A stretch of 64,000 nt of DNA, taken from Drouetiella sp036703255 (GTDB taxonomy: Bacteria; Cyanobacteriota; Cyanobacteriia; Elainellales; Elainellaceae). The notes under the pieces were generated by a model. That model was not told the DNA's origin. It saw nothing but the letters and a program-made list of their open reading frames with translations, and searched no databases. Where the stretch lies: NCBI GenBank assembly GCA_036703255.1, contig DATNPL010000230.1, positions 51,500 through 115,499 on the forward strand, given 5' to 3'. A program made the position numbers and the translations under genes. Positions 1-9,428 of this stretch are shown one piece after another (the stretch's first letter is position 1; the number at the start of each line of letters is the position of its first letter).

Positions 1-1
1 A

Positions 2-127
2 ACCCGGACGGTGCATGTGGTACATCCTGTGCCGACTCCCTACAACTTTGCCGAGCAGCCCCAGCTTTTGCCTCCGGCTCGAACTCGGATTAAGCCACCC
101 CGGCAGGTAGATTATTACGATGAGTAA
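2..127 (+). CDS. 3' end of an unrecognised protein (5' truncated by the window edge)
   Basis: An open frame enters from the window edge and ends at TAA 125-127. It encodes about 41 C-terminal residues that are rich in proline, valine and basic residues and end in VDYYDE. Of the two upstream frames I translated, only this one stays open this far. The tail has no domain I recognise and looks like a disordered C-terminus. It lies 197 nt before desA on the same strand, with no obvious terminator between them. It could be non-coding, but its composition fits a real protein end. Confidence 0.4.
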   Translation, partial: TRTVHVVHPVPTPYNFAEQPQLLPPARTRIKPPRQVDYYDE

Positions 128-324
128 AGCTTTAAGTAGTATTAAGCAACGGTATACTAATTAGGGCGCATCTGTATTACTAGGGCAAATTTGTCTTAGA
201 GTTTATCTGCTTTAGGTCAGATATGACTCAACGTTATTGCGATTTTGGCGCTCTCAGTCCGGTTCGCCATTCGCATCGCTTCTGTGTGCCTTTATTTTCT
301 TGTAATCAGAGAGTTTCCTAATAC

Positions 325-1386
325 ATGACGATATCGACGGCAAAGATTGACAATTCGGCATCGGCCGTAGTTCCCGATCCTTCCGCCTTGAGACTCAGAC
401 ATATCCTGCATACTCTGCCCCGAGAATGCTTCCAGAAAAATCGGGTTAAAGCCTGGATGACGGCTTTAATCACGGTAGCAATGGCAGCGATCGGATTTTT
501 AGCCATTGCGTATTCTCCCTGGTATCTGCTGCCGATCGCCTGGATCTACACAGGTACCGCCATTACAGGTTGGTTTGTTGTGGGTCATGACTGTGGGCAT
601 CGCTCGTTTGCTAACCGTCGCTGGGTCAACGATTTGGTGGGTCATGTGATGATGGCACCCTTGATCTACCCTTTTCACAGCTGGCGGATTTTGCACAACT
701 ATCACCATGCTCATACCAACAAGCTAGAGGTAGACAACGCTTGGCAGCCGTTCACGACTGAGTTTTATGAGAGCATCGGTGTCGCCAAACGTCAGGGCTA
801 TCAGGCTATTCGCGGCTGGTTTTGGTGGGTTGGGTCGATCGCCCATTGGGGGCTGATGCACTTTGATCTAGCCAACTTTGCGCCGAAGGATCGAGATAAG
901 GTGAAGCTGTCGATCGCGTCTGTGGTGATTTTTGCGGCGATCGCTTTTCCAGCGCTCATCATCACAACAGGCTTTTGGGGCTTCGTCAAGTTTTGGCTAA
1001 TGCCCTGGATGGTCTATCACTTCTGGATGAGCACCTTTACGCTGGTGCATCATACAGATGCTGAGATTCCCTTTACTCCGGCGGCTCAGTGGAACGAAGC
1101 GATGGCGCAGCTCACGGGTACGGTTCACTGCGACTATCCGCGCTGGGTTGAGTTTCTCTGCCATGACATTAACGTGCATGTGCCACACCATATTTCAACG
1201 GCGATTCCTTCCTATAACCTGCGCAAGGCGCATCGCATTTTGAAAGAAAATTGGGGCGAATACATTCAGGAGCGGCAGTTCTCGCTAGGGCTAATGCAGG
1301 AAATTGTGGAGCATTGCCACCTCTATGAGAGCGATCGCTACTACCAATCCTTTAAGGAATATCAGCAAACCTTGCCTCATTCTTGA
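325..1386 (+). CDS. desA: Delta-12 fatty acid desaturase DesA
   Basis: This is a membrane acyl-lipid desaturase that introduces the Delta-12 double bond into glycerolipid-bound oleate, taking electrons from ferredoxin in thylakoid and plasma membranes. All three histidine boxes of the di-iron site are visible: HDCGH at residues 88-92, HNYHH at 124-128 and HVPHH at 285-289. Hydrophobic segments sit near residues 45-85 and 195-245. The 353-residue length and the conserved VVGHDCGHRSFA and HCDYPRWVE stretches match cyanobacterial DesA rather than the omega-3 enzyme DesB, from memory of the family. The gene stands alone, with a strong bidirectional terminator 46 nt after its stop. Cyanobacterial desaturase genes are commonly cold-induced, but no cold-box element could be confirmed here. 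Confidence 0.93.
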   Translation: MTISTAKIDNSASAVVPDPSALRLRHILHTLPRECFQKNRVKAWMTALITVAMAAIGFLAIAYSPWYLLPIAWIYTGTAITGWFVVGHDCGHRSFANRRWVNDLVGHVMMAPLIYPFHSWRILHNYHHAHTNKLEVDNAWQPFTTEFYESIGVAKRQGYQAIRGWFWWVGSIAHWGLMHFDLANFAPKDRDKVKLSIASVVIFAAIAFPALIITTGFWGFVKFWLMPWMVYHFWMSTFTLVHHTDAEIPFTPAAQWNEAMAQLTGTVHCDYPRWVEFLCHDINVHVPHHISTAIPSYNLRKAHRILKENWGEYIQERQFSLGLMQEIVEHCHLYESDRYYQSFKEYQQTLPHS

Positions 1387-1432
1387 GGGCTAGGCGGTGA
1401 ATATCCACTGGCTCTGACCATAGCTTATGGGC

Positions 1433-1474
1433 AAAAAAAGGGCTTGAGAGATACATCTCTCAAGCCCTTTTTTT
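1433..1474. terminator. Bidirectional intrinsic terminator between desA and the S9 peptidase gene
   Basis: A perfect 20-bp inverted repeat (1433-1452 and 1455-1474) surrounds a 2-nt centre. The stem core is GGGCTTGAGAGAT, flanked by an A7 tract on one side and a T7 tract on the other, so it forms a hairpin plus U-tract in either direction. It lies between the convergent stops at 1386 and 1485. Confidence 0.93.
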
Positions 1475-1484
1475 GCAGCCGCTC

Positions 1485-3404
1485 TTAGCTGAGAATGCCC
1501 GTGCTGCCTGCAATCTCACCCAGCGGTTCACAACGTCCGCCCAGGTACTTGGCTAAAAACGCTTCGGCAATGCTATAGAACTGAATGCGGTTTTCAGGAC
1601 GGGCAAAGCCATGCCCTTCGTCTGGATACAAGACATACTCAACAGGCTTTCCAGCATCGCGCATGGCCTGGACAATCTGGTCGCTTTCGGGTTGCTTAAC
1701 GCGCGGATCGTTTGCCCCCTGGCCAATCAGCAAAGGCTTCTGAATGCGATCGATAAAGAACAGGGGCGATCGCGATTTGAGGAAGTCCTCTTCGGTTTCG
1801 AGATTGCCAATGCGGTTGTACATTTGCGCCCTTAGTGGTGCCCAGTAGGGTGGAATGCTTTGCAGCAAAGTCACGATGTTGCTGGGGCCAACAATATCTA
1901 CTCCGGCAGCAAACACCTCAGGGGTAAAGGTTAGCCCCACCAGCGTGGCATAGCCCCCATAGGAGCCGCCCATAATGGCAATTTTTGCCGGGTCAGCAAT
2001 GCCTTCCTGCACTAGCCAATTGACGGCATCTAGCAAATCATCATGCATTTTTGCCGCCCATTCCCGGTTGCCCGCATTCAAAAACGCCTTGCCAAAGCCA
2101 GTAGAGCCTCGGAAGTTGACCTGCAAGACGGCATAGCCCCGGTTGGTTAGCCACTGAGCCTGAGGATCGTAGCCCCAGGTATCTCGTGCCCAAGGCCCCC
2201 CATGCACCAGCAGCACAGTCGGCAGGTTTTGAGCCGCCATGCCGACGGGCATAGACAGATAGCCATGAATCGTCAAGCCATCTCGGGCGGCATAGGCGAT
2301 CGGCTGCATTGCGGCCAGAGACAGGTTTTCTAAAACTGGCTTATTGCTAAATAAAAGCTGACTGGTTTTAGTAGCGCGATCGTAGAGGTAATAGTAAACA
2401 GGGCCATCGTCGGTGGTGTACGACACCAGCCAGCGATCGTCTGCCAAAGTTCGGCTGCCAATGCTAAACTCGCCAGGGCGCACCTGGGCGATCGCGGCAA
2501 AGTCGTCGGCAATGCTGGGGTCTAAAATTTGCCATTCCAGCTTGTCTTTATAGAAAGCAACGGCTTGCAGAGTGTGATTGGTAGGATGAGTCACCACGCC
2601 ACCCACGTCATACTGCGTGTCTTCTGCAATCACCGTTTCGTGCCGTGTCTCTAGATCCAGAGCGATCAAGCGTTTGGCGTTGGCTTCGTGGCTGCCGACA
2701 ATGTAGAGAATTCTGCCATCGGCCGAGAAGCCGACCGCATAGCCTTCGTCTTCGGCTCCCCAATGGCGCAAGACATCCCAATCCTCTTCCATCACAGGGC
2801 GATACAGCAGATCAGAACCCCCGTCGGAGGTAGCGGCGATCGCCACGCGCACTCGAAACAGCGGATCGATCGTCCAGCTGACAATATTGCCAGGGTTTTC
2901 GGTGTCAAAGTAGACCGCCCCCGTTTGCAAATCAACCCGATGCACATCAAAGGTTTGGGGGTTTTTTAGGTTTAGCCCCACCAGAAATTCGTTGGGAAAG
3001 TCGGGGCTGAGTTCGATCGGCTGTGCCTTGACGCCCTGAAATGGAGTCAGATCACGCACCCGCTGGGTTTGGATGTTGACGGAGTAGCAGTGAAAATTCT
3101 CATCGCCATCGGCATCCTGAATGTAGATCAGGTGGCTGCCATCATAAGTCCAGAAATAGCTGCGGATGCCGCGTTTGGGGTCGTTGGTAATTTTTTGGTC
3201 GTCCTGTTGGGCCTGTGGCTCCTCGAACAACAGAGTTCGCAACCAGACCTGAAGAATATTTTTGTCGTCGGGTGCAATGTATGCCAGGTATTGGCCATCC
3301 GGCGAAAGCTGCGGCCGGGTGCGTTCTGGGTTGCCAAATAGAACATCTCGGGGAATCAACGGGGGTAGAGCTGCCGTTGCTGGAGAAGCGATCGCAGTTT
3401 GCAT
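1485..3404 (-). CDS. Prolyl oligopeptidase family (S9) serine peptidase
   Basis: This is a cytoplasmic serine peptidase of the acylaminoacyl-peptidase/dipeptidyl-peptidase type. Residues about 25-370 carry beta-propeller-like repeats (for example LSPDGQYLAYIA and FSADGRILYIVG). The C-terminal alpha/beta-hydrolase domain has the nucleophile elbow GGSYGG with Ser481, the acid Asp566 in GANDPR and the base His598 in DEGHGF. HGGP at 401-404 forms the oxyanion region. The length of 639 residues is normal for the family. No signal peptide is seen. The gene converges on desA and shares its terminator. The substrate is likely short peptides, but specificity cannot be read from the sequence. Confidence 0.9.
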   Translation of the reverse strand: MQTAIASPATAALPPLIPRDVLFGNPERTRPQLSPDGQYLAYIAPDDKNILQVWLRTLLFEEPQAQQDDQKITNDPKRGIRSYFWTYDGSHLIYIQDADGDENFHCYSVNIQTQRVRDLTPFQGVKAQPIELSPDFPNEFLVGLNLKNPQTFDVHRVDLQTGAVYFDTENPGNIVSWTIDPLFRVRVAIAATSDGGSDLLYRPVMEEDWDVLRHWGAEDEGYAVGFSADGRILYIVGSHEANAKRLIALDLETRHETVIAEDTQYDVGGVVTHPTNHTLQAVAFYKDKLEWQILDPSIADDFAAIAQVRPGEFSIGSRTLADDRWLVSYTTDDGPVYYYLYDRATKTSQLLFSNKPVLENLSLAAMQPIAYAARDGLTIHGYLSMPVGMAAQNLPTVLLVHGGPWARDTWGYDPQAQWLTNRGYAVLQVNFRGSTGFGKAFLNAGNREWAAKMHDDLLDAVNWLVQEGIADPAKIAIMGGSYGGYATLVGLTFTPEVFAAGVDIVGPSNIVTLLQSIPPYWAPLRAQMYNRIGNLETEEDFLKSRSPLFFIDRIQKPLLIGQGANDPRVKQPESDQIVQAMRDAGKPVEYVLYPDEGHGFARPENRIQFYSIAEAFLAKYLGGRCEPLGEIAGSTGILS

Positions 3405-3473
3405 AATCTCGCCGTGCTGCCTTGAAAAAACACTTCTTCAAGGCTAGCAACTCTCGCACCCCGATCGCGTTGG

Positions 3474-3854
3474 CTATTCAGGCAAATTTAGCCAAAAGCC
3501 GATATCTAAGAGTCCAGGGTTAGCGCTGGAGTTCTGAGTTTGAGCCAAGGGCGGAGTCGGGTCTGGTTCACTGGGGACAGGTTGGCTTTCGTAGGCCATA
3601 CGCTGTAGCTCAGTTACCTCCATTTCAATCATTTCTAGGGCTACGCCAATGGCTTCTACTTCGATCGCCGCTACATCGATCGCCTGCGCTTCAGGATAGG
3701 AGGTTTGATTTTTTTGCGCCTTTCTGGTGAGGGTGGGTTCGGTAGGCTGCATAGCATGGCGTTGCGCCGCTGTCCGGTAAGTAAATCCTGACGATTGTGA
3801 GCGCCAAACTTCTGAATTTGCGGAAGATAAGCCGTATTTTTGAGTGTCGTTCAT
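3474..3854 (-). CDS. Small unknown protein, acidic and proline-rich C-terminus
   Basis: I do not recognise this 126-residue frame. It has a basic, serine-rich N-terminus, a stretch of short hydrophobic/acidic residues at about 57-85 (alternating E, A, I and V), then a proline-rich linker and a hydrophobic end (DIGFWLNLPE). There is no signal peptide or catalytic motif. It lies 69 nt upstream of the S9 peptidase gene on the same strand and could be cotranscribed with it. It may be a genuine lineage-specific protein or a chance open frame. Confidence 0.45.
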   Translation of the reverse strand: MNDTQKYGLSSANSEVWRSQSSGFTYRTAAQRHAMQPTEPTLTRKAQKNQTSYPEAQAIDVAAIEVEAIGVALEMIEMEVTELQRMAYESQPVPSEPDPTPPLAQTQNSSANPGLLDIGFWLNLPE

Positions 3855-3985
3855 GGGGCTACTGGGGGGCTACAGTTTAGCGGTTGACAGTTAACAAACT
3901 AAAGCACTATGTGAAAGAGCTATGACGCTATCTGCTCAGAGCAGGATCAGGGGGCAACCCTTTGCTCTGAGCAGTTTAGCTGCCG

Positions 3986-4807
3986 TTAGACGTTTGCCCA
4001 TTGGGAAGCGTCTCGGCGGGCATGGATATTTTTGATGTGCTTTTTGACCGTATCTTCAGCAATATAGAGTTTGGCAGCGATCGCTTTATAAGTCAGTCCG
4101 ATTCGCTTCAAAACCCAAACTTCGGTTTCTCGTTCAGTTAGGCTATAGCGTTGCGCTTCGGCATAGGCTCTGTATTGGGCAGATCGCTGCTGATCTTCTA
4201 AGGTGACTAAGAAAGCAGGATGCTCGACCTGAGGATTAAGCCAGCGAACTCGAATCCGAATCGTTGTTCCTTCCTCAGTTTGAATTTCGTCTTCAATCAC
4301 AATAGTTTGCTCAAACTGGCGGCGGCTATCCATTAAAGCTTGGCAGCATCGCCACACCTGTTGAGGAACATGCTCTGAAGCTGAAGCTGAAAGTAAGTTT
4401 TGGCAAATCTGGCGCGCGCAGCTGTTGTCATAAGTAAGTTCGCCGCGATCGCTCAAGATCATAATGCCGTCGGGCAGACCCTCGACTACGCCTTGCAGCA
4501 AGGTTAGATTGTTGTCTAGCCGCTGAATGGGTGAGTCTGGAATCATCGATAAGTGGGCAGGAGATGAAACAGGTGATTGAACAGGTGATTGAATGGACGA
4601 CTGAGCAGATGATTGAAAAGTTAACGGTTTCACAATCGGTTCTGGGGGTGACGTTTTCAAAGATGCATTTTCAGGAACGGTGTTTCGTTGAGCCTCGGCA
4701 GCTAACCGCGATCGACCTAATTTGCTAGAGGCTGATGGGCTGGCCGATTTCTTAGAAACGGACTTGTTAACTACTGAACTGTTGGGAGTTGAAATTGCAA
4801 AGTTCAT
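3986..4807 (-). CDS. PAS domain-containing LuxR/NarL-type transcriptional regulator
   Basis: The 273-residue protein has a low-complexity Ser/Pro/Gln N-terminus (residues 1-95) and a PAS-like sensor region at about 100-205, beginning LLQGVVEGLPDGIMILSD. A GerE/LuxR helix-turn-helix follows at about 221-264 (LTERETEVW, then AAKLYIAEDTVKKHIKNI). There is no receiver domain, so it is not a classical response regulator; a PAS ligand or partner would set its activity. The N-terminal low-complexity part contains an imperfect DNA duplication near 4565-4600. It stands alone, with an 827-nt gene-free stretch upstream, so its targets are unknown. The start ATG at 4807 has no clear Shine-Dalgarno sequence, and a start inside the low-complexity region is possible. 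Confidence 0.8.
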   Translation of the reverse strand: MNFAISTPNSSVVNKSVSKKSASPSASSKLGRSRLAAEAQRNTVPENASLKTSPPEPIVKPLTFQSSAQSSIQSPVQSPVSSPAHLSMIPDSPIQRLDNNLTLLQGVVEGLPDGIMILSDRGELTYDNSCARQICQNLLSASASEHVPQQVWRCCQALMDSRRQFEQTIVIEDEIQTEEGTTIRIRVRWLNPQVEHPAFLVTLEDQQRSAQYRAYAEAQRYSLTERETEVWVLKRIGLTYKAIAAKLYIAEDTVKKHIKNIHARRDASQWANV

Positions 4808-5634
4808 TGTGATGGAGGCTTTTCGCTAATGAACGGTAGATGCCTCGTGAGAACTCCAACATATGACAGTCTAGGACGCCGCGCAGAAGGCAAAAGTTGC
4901 TCTACGTTTATCCAAATTAACAACAGGGAATCTACGGAATTTTATGGTGGTAGTTCGTTCCGAGAGGCTTAAGAACAGTAAAAGTCACCTAGCCAGTCGA
5001 GCATATGTCGTCCTATGCCACTACAACAACTGCGCCTATTCTTTCCGGAAAACTGTCCTGATCTCAACCAAGTACGGTGATCAACACTCGACCAGTTGAA
5101 AAATTGGTTGGGTTGGAATTTATTTAATTTTGAAATTTCATCCGGATTTGCAAAATGACCGATCGCTCCGCCGATTATTTTGTCTTCTCAGTTGCTCTTT
5201 AAACCTTGAGATCGAGTTACCGAGATGTGAATGTTATCAATTATTTCAAGTTTCCGTAATTGCACCTCAACGCCTTGATGTCTCTTCTACCCATCTCTCA
5301 AAAACTGACGTTTGATGCCTGTTTTAAGTATCGCTGATTAAGCGCAACTATGAGTCTATAGATCTAAATTTTTGAGTCATGTCGAACTGCTTCAGCAGAT
5401 CTATAGTCGAAGCAAAAGTCATCCAAAATCAAGCGTAATTGTATCCTGTAGTACGATTATGTTGAAGATGATTGAAAGCAAATGAGACGATCGCGCTACA
5501 ACTTATTAGCGCTCAAATCAGATTGCAAGCTATTCATCATTTGATTCAAAATTGCGTTACAGAAAGAACATTTGTAGCTGTACTCACAGTAGTTCAAACA
5601 AAGACATTTTTGTGGGCAATCTCTCTCTCTCTCA
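4808..5634. other. Gene-free interval between the PAS-LuxR gene and the helicase gene
   Basis: No convincing gene is present in these 827 nt. Short frames here have atypical composition and no ribosome-binding site. A 10-bp inverted repeat (CTATAGATCT at 5355-5364, AGATCTATAG at 5396-5405) with a 31-nt spacer is the only clear structure. The interval holds the promoter side of the regulator gene and the 3' flank of the helicase gene. Confidence 0.5.
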
Positions 5635-7137
5635 TTAATCCTCAAGCGGCTCCCCTTCAATCTCAGGGGCGATCGTATCTAGCTCAGTTCCATAAGAGCC
5701 GGGAGCATCGGCAGCGCGAAAGATTTCGGCAGGTTGCACTAGCTCTAGCTGACGCACAGGCTGAGCGGTCTTGGGGGGTTGGCGGCGGCGACGAGACACC
5801 CCTTCTTCAGTTGTTTCTTCTGCCACAACTTCATAGAGCAGCGCAAATTTTTGAGCTTGCCCCTTGCGCAATACTCGACCCAACCGTTGGATATATTCCC
5901 GCGCCGAGCCTGTGCCCGATAGCAAAATGGCAACGCTTGCCTCTGGCACATCCACCCCTTCATTTAGCACATGAGAAGCCACCAGCGTTTTATACTTTCC
6001 TTCGCGAAAGTTTTGCAAAATTTCGTGGCGCTCTTTAACAGGAGTCTGGTGGGTCAGCGCCGGAATGAGAAATTCCTGCGAGATGCGGTAGACGGTAGCG
6101 TTGTCGTTGGTAAAAATCAGGGTTTGCTCAGGATGATGCTGTGCCAGCAGCTCAGCTAAAATCCGCAGCTTGCCTTCTGTGCCCAAGGCGATCGCTCTGG
6201 CTTCGCGATGGGCCAGCATGGCGCGACGTCCAGCTTGGGATTGAGCGCTGGCTTGGACAAACCGCTGCCAGCCCTGCATACTTCCCAGCCAAATATTCGA
6301 TCGCTGCAAAAAGTCGTTGCGTAAGGCCGTGAGGCGATCGTAGCGCTGACGCTCCAGAGGGGATAGCTCCACCTTGAGCTGAATAATTTCGTGATGAGCC
6401 AGCGCCGTACCCGCCAAATCTTCTGCCGTGCGGTGATAGACCGTTACTCCTAGCAGAGTATCTAGATCCACATGTCTGCCATCCGAGCGATCGGGGGTGG
6501 CGGTCAAGCCTAAGCGATAGGGCGCGATGGCATATTCGGCAATCACGCGATTAAAGTCGCTGGGCAAATGGTGGCACTCGTCACAAATCAACAGGGCATA
6601 GCGGTTGCCCAAAGACTCTGCATGAATGGCGGCGCTGTCGTAAGTGGCAACCAAAATGTCGGTGCGATCGCGAGAGCCACCCCCCAATAGCCCAATTTCA
6701 GCATCCGGAAAAGTGACCAGCAGACTGGCATACCACTGGTGCATCAAATCCAGAGTTGGCACGGTGATCAGCGTGCTGCGGGGCGTAGCCTGCATCGCCA
6801 TTTGCGCCAGATAGGTTTTGCCCGCTGCTGTAGGCAAAACCACGACTCCCCGCCGTCCTGCTTCTTTCCAGGCGGTCAAAGCTTCCTGCTGGTGCGGGTA
6901 GGGCGATCGCTCCAACTTGGCGTTGAGCTGAATCGGCGCAAAGGCTTTGGCCTCGTCAGTGAAGGCCGTGCCCTCTGCCTGCAAGGTTTCCACCAGCGCC
7001 CGATATTGGATGGCAGGCACGCGAAACCGCTCAACGCGATCGTCCCAGGTAGCAAAATCGACCCAGGCTTTGCCGCGTGGTGGCGGATGCAGCAGCAGCG
7101 TGCCCCGATCGAATTTCAGCGTCGGCGTGCGGCTCAT
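5635..7137 (-). CDS. DEAD/DEAH-type superfamily 2 helicase (XPB/Rad25-like)
   Basis: This is an ATP-dependent DNA helicase or translocase of superfamily 2. Visible motifs are motif I PTAAGKTY at 102-109, motif II DECHH at 186-190 and motif III TATP at 212-215. Motif V follows in ASHVLNEGVDVPEA and motif VI in YIQRLGRVLRKG. At 500 residues it has one N-terminal accessory segment and the two RecA-like cores. The ATG overlaps the stop of the upstream NucA-like gene by 4 nt (ATGA), indicating translational coupling. Bacterial XPB homologues are associated with repair or transcription-coupled processes; this protein's role is inferred only. The C-terminus is acidic (IEGEPLED). Confidence 0.85.
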   Translation of the reverse strand: MSRTPTLKFDRGTLLLHPPPRGKAWVDFATWDDRVERFRVPAIQYRALVETLQAEGTAFTDEAKAFAPIQLNAKLERSPYPHQQEALTAWKEAGRRGVVVLPTAAGKTYLAQMAMQATPRSTLITVPTLDLMHQWYASLLVTFPDAEIGLLGGGSRDRTDILVATYDSAAIHAESLGNRYALLICDECHHLPSDFNRVIAEYAIAPYRLGLTATPDRSDGRHVDLDTLLGVTVYHRTAEDLAGTALAHHEIIQLKVELSPLERQRYDRLTALRNDFLQRSNIWLGSMQGWQRFVQASAQSQAGRRAMLAHREARAIALGTEGKLRILAELLAQHHPEQTLIFTNDNATVYRISQEFLIPALTHQTPVKERHEILQNFREGKYKTLVASHVLNEGVDVPEASVAILLSGTGSAREYIQRLGRVLRKGQAQKFALLYEVVAEETTEEGVSRRRRQPPKTAQPVRQLELVQPAEIFRAADAPGSYGTELDTIAPEIEGEPLED

Positions 7138-8006
7138 AGGGCTTCGATCGCCGTTTGTACGGCAGGGGCAACGTTAGAGAGCAGATCATAGCCCGTCAGC
7201 TTTTCCACAGCATCGATCGAGGTTTTAAAGTCTTGCCACTTGCGATCTTTAATCCCCTGTTGGTTGGGCATATTGACGGCAATGACGCGGGTAGAGGCTG
7301 TAATGTCCGTTAGTCCTAGCCCAGGGCGATCGAGCACTACAACCACTTTCCAGGTGCTGGCTGGAACGGCCACCTTGCCCCGCCCAATCACAGACTGCCT
7401 GCCTTTTTCGCCTATGCCCCCCGTTCCAGCCGCACCCGCAATGATGTAAAGCTCTTTGCCTTGCTTGACCAAGGTGCGGCAGTAGCTTTCGAGCTGTTCC
7501 CAAGGCCCCCGGTTGTTGTCGGCGGCTTGGGGCAAAATGTTGGTCATCAAAAACACGGCTTGGCTGTCTCTAGGATCACGATTGCGATCGGCTGCCGGAA
7601 TCACATGACCGCGATCGAAGCCGCTGCCCGTATAGTCATTAGGGCTGACCTGATACCAGCCTTTGGGTAAAGAAGTATCTGCCGTAAACTCTGGCCGAGG
7701 CAGCGATCCCAGCCAGCCTGCATTGAGCTGCCAGCTCACCCAATTGGGAATTCCCTTATCCCGGTTATAGGACAGGGCATACTGCGGTCGAGAAATCAGG
7801 TAGTTTTCGGGGGTAGAGAGGCTGGCGATCGCAGCGCTGGGGTTGCCCAACAGCAGGTTGGGATTGCCGATGCGGTTAATTTGGCTAACGAGCGTGGCAC
7901 ACCCTACGAGGCTAAGGGCGATCGCGCCGATAATTAACCCGCCAATCAGCCAGATCCTTGTCCACCGCACCCACGTCATAGCGCCACCCTGCAAATGTTC
8001 TGTCAT
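7134..8006 (-). CDS. nucA: NucA-like sugar-non-specific DNA/RNA endonuclease, membrane-anchored or secreted
   Basis: The protein belongs to the DNA/RNA non-specific endonuclease (beta-beta-alpha metal) family and resembles Anabaena NucA. DRGH is at 131-134, making His134 the general base. Asn165 and Glu173 fall at the spacing of the Mg-binding Asn and Glu of NucA (31 and 39 residues after the His). The N-terminus has a hydrophobic export segment (about 19-34) ending in SLVGC with Cys36, a lipobox-like site. The first ATG may be replaced by the ATG at residue 10. It is the gene before the helicase in a coupled pair (4-nt overlap). Its export signal makes direct work with a cytoplasmic helicase puzzling. 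Confidence 0.88.
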   Translation of the reverse strand: MTEHLQGGAMTWVRWTRIWLIGGLIIGAIALSLVGCATLVSQINRIGNPNLLLGNPSAAIASLSTPENYLISRPQYALSYNRDKGIPNWVSWQLNAGWLGSLPRPEFTADTSLPKGWYQVSPNDYTGSGFDRGHVIPAADRNRDPRDSQAVFLMTNILPQAADNNRGPWEQLESYCRTLVKQGKELYIIAGAAGTGGIGEKGRQSVIGRGKVAVPASTWKVVVVLDRPGLGLTDITASTRVIAVNMPNQQGIKDRKWQDFKTSIDAVEKLTGYDLLSNVAPAVQTAIEAL

Positions 8007-8050
8007 TCTCCCTCATCTGCTCACCCTTAGTCTCTTCACAGAAATAACGA

Positions 8051-9418
8051 CTACTCCCGCGACTGCTGCTCAACCCACTGATTAATGCCACGCCAGATTA
8101 AACCCACGACCAGCAGCCCCAAGCTGACTAACCAAACTTGCCAATCGACCCAAAAGGCGAGAAACAGACAGCCCCAAAACACCAACTGCGGGAATAGTCG
8201 AGGATAAAGCCGCTCTTGAGCCGACAGATTGAGCACCGCTAGCTGGGTAATTGCACAGTAAATGAGTACCGAAAAGGCGCTAAACGACCAGGTAATCTTG
8301 ACATCGCCCACGGCAATAAAGCAGACGATCGCGCCACTAACCGTCAATATGGCCAAGGTCGGTGCTGTGCCCGCCGCATTAAACCGGGCAAAGCTGCGGG
8401 GAATATCCTGCTGCTCGGCCATAGATTGCAACATCTGAGCGCAGTCCAGCATTAAATTGAGCAGCATGGCTAGCATGGCCGTTAGTGCGCCAATGGCGAC
8501 GATTGGGGTGGTTCCCAAGGGGCCAAACTGCCGTACTGCAACGGTCAGTGGGGCAACATAGATTTCGACAGCGCCCCCCAGCGCCTCAGCGCCAATAGCA
8601 CCTATCGCCACGATCGCCACGCCTAAATACAGCAGCATCGCCCCAGCCAACGTTATCCACACCGAGCAGGGAATGGTGCGGCGAGGCTGGCGCACAGCGT
8701 GGCTCAGATAAGCCATGCGCCCATAGCCACCATAGGCCACAAACATCAGAGCCGTCGCCTGCAAAATTGGCGCGATCGCCTGTCGCCAGTCGGCTGTCTC
8801 CCAATCCGTCGATAGCCAATCGGTCCAGACCCCCGATAGAGACAGGTAATCGCTTTGAAGGGCGATCGGCCATCCAGCCCCCAGAAACACCAACAGCGAA
8901 AGCAGCGTCACCGACAGAATTAACCGTTTAGAAAAGCTGGCATGATGCAGCCCCCGCAGCAAAATCACGGTGAGAATGGCAATCAGGCTGAGGGCGATCG
9001 GCATCAGCCAAAAGATTTCAGTTTGCCTCCAGGCATTGAGAAAATACCCCGCAAAGCCCAAGGCAGCTGTTGCCGCTGAAGCGACCTTAGCCAGCAAAAA
9101 AGCCCACCCGGCCGTGAATCGCAGCCAGGGACTGAGATAGTTCTGCCCATATTCATAGGTGCCGCTTGCCGCCGATTGATTGACCGCAAGCTGGGCGGCA
9201 TTCAGTTCATGACCCAGTGCCAAAAGAGCCGCCAAGATAATAGCGGCGATCGCTCCTGTTCCAGCAATATTGGCAGCCATGGCAATTCCCACAAAAACCC
9301 CTGTTCCCAAAACGGAACCCAAGCCCAATAGCGTCAGATTCCATACCCCAAATTTTGCAGGGCTACCAGAAGTGGTCGGGGTTGAAGCAATCAGATTGGG
9401 CGTCAGTTTGGGGGGCAT
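8051..9418 (-). CDS. APC superfamily amino acid permease
   Basis: This is an integral inner-membrane transporter of 455 residues with about 12 hydrophobic helices. The first helix carries the family motif GLGSVLGTGVFVGIA, the glycine-rich substrate-binding turn of APC permeases, and SGTYEYGQNYLSPW follows helix 2. It probably imports amino acids with protons; the substrate cannot be assigned. It starts 10 nt after the pcxA stop and ends 44 nt before nucA on the same strand, so the four genes from 10763 to 5635 may form one transcript. Confidence 0.85.
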   Translation of the reverse strand: MPPKLTPNLIASTPTTSGSPAKFGVWNLTLLGLGSVLGTGVFVGIAMAANIAGTGAIAAIILAALLALGHELNAAQLAVNQSAASGTYEYGQNYLSPWLRFTAGWAFLLAKVASAATAALGFAGYFLNAWRQTEIFWLMPIALSLIAILTVILLRGLHHASFSKRLILSVTLLSLLVFLGAGWPIALQSDYLSLSGVWTDWLSTDWETADWRQAIAPILQATALMFVAYGGYGRMAYLSHAVRQPRRTIPCSVWITLAGAMLLYLGVAIVAIGAIGAEALGGAVEIYVAPLTVAVRQFGPLGTTPIVAIGALTAMLAMLLNLMLDCAQMLQSMAEQQDIPRSFARFNAAGTAPTLAILTVSGAIVCFIAVGDVKITWSFSAFSVLIYCAITQLAVLNLSAQERLYPRLFPQLVFWGCLFLAFWVDWQVWLVSLGLLVVGLIWRGINQWVEQQSRE

Positions 9419-9428
9419 GGTGGAAAAT

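Noticed and set aside
5355..5405. 10-bp inverted repeat with a 31-nt spacer as a mobile-element end or operator
   Set aside because: It has no direct-repeat flanks, no nearby gene start and no partner element in the window.
5472..6038. Plus-strand frame of 188 codons overlapping the helicase gene
   Set aside because: Most of it lies antisense to the strongly supported helicase gene, it has no ribosome-binding site, and its product has no recognisable domain.
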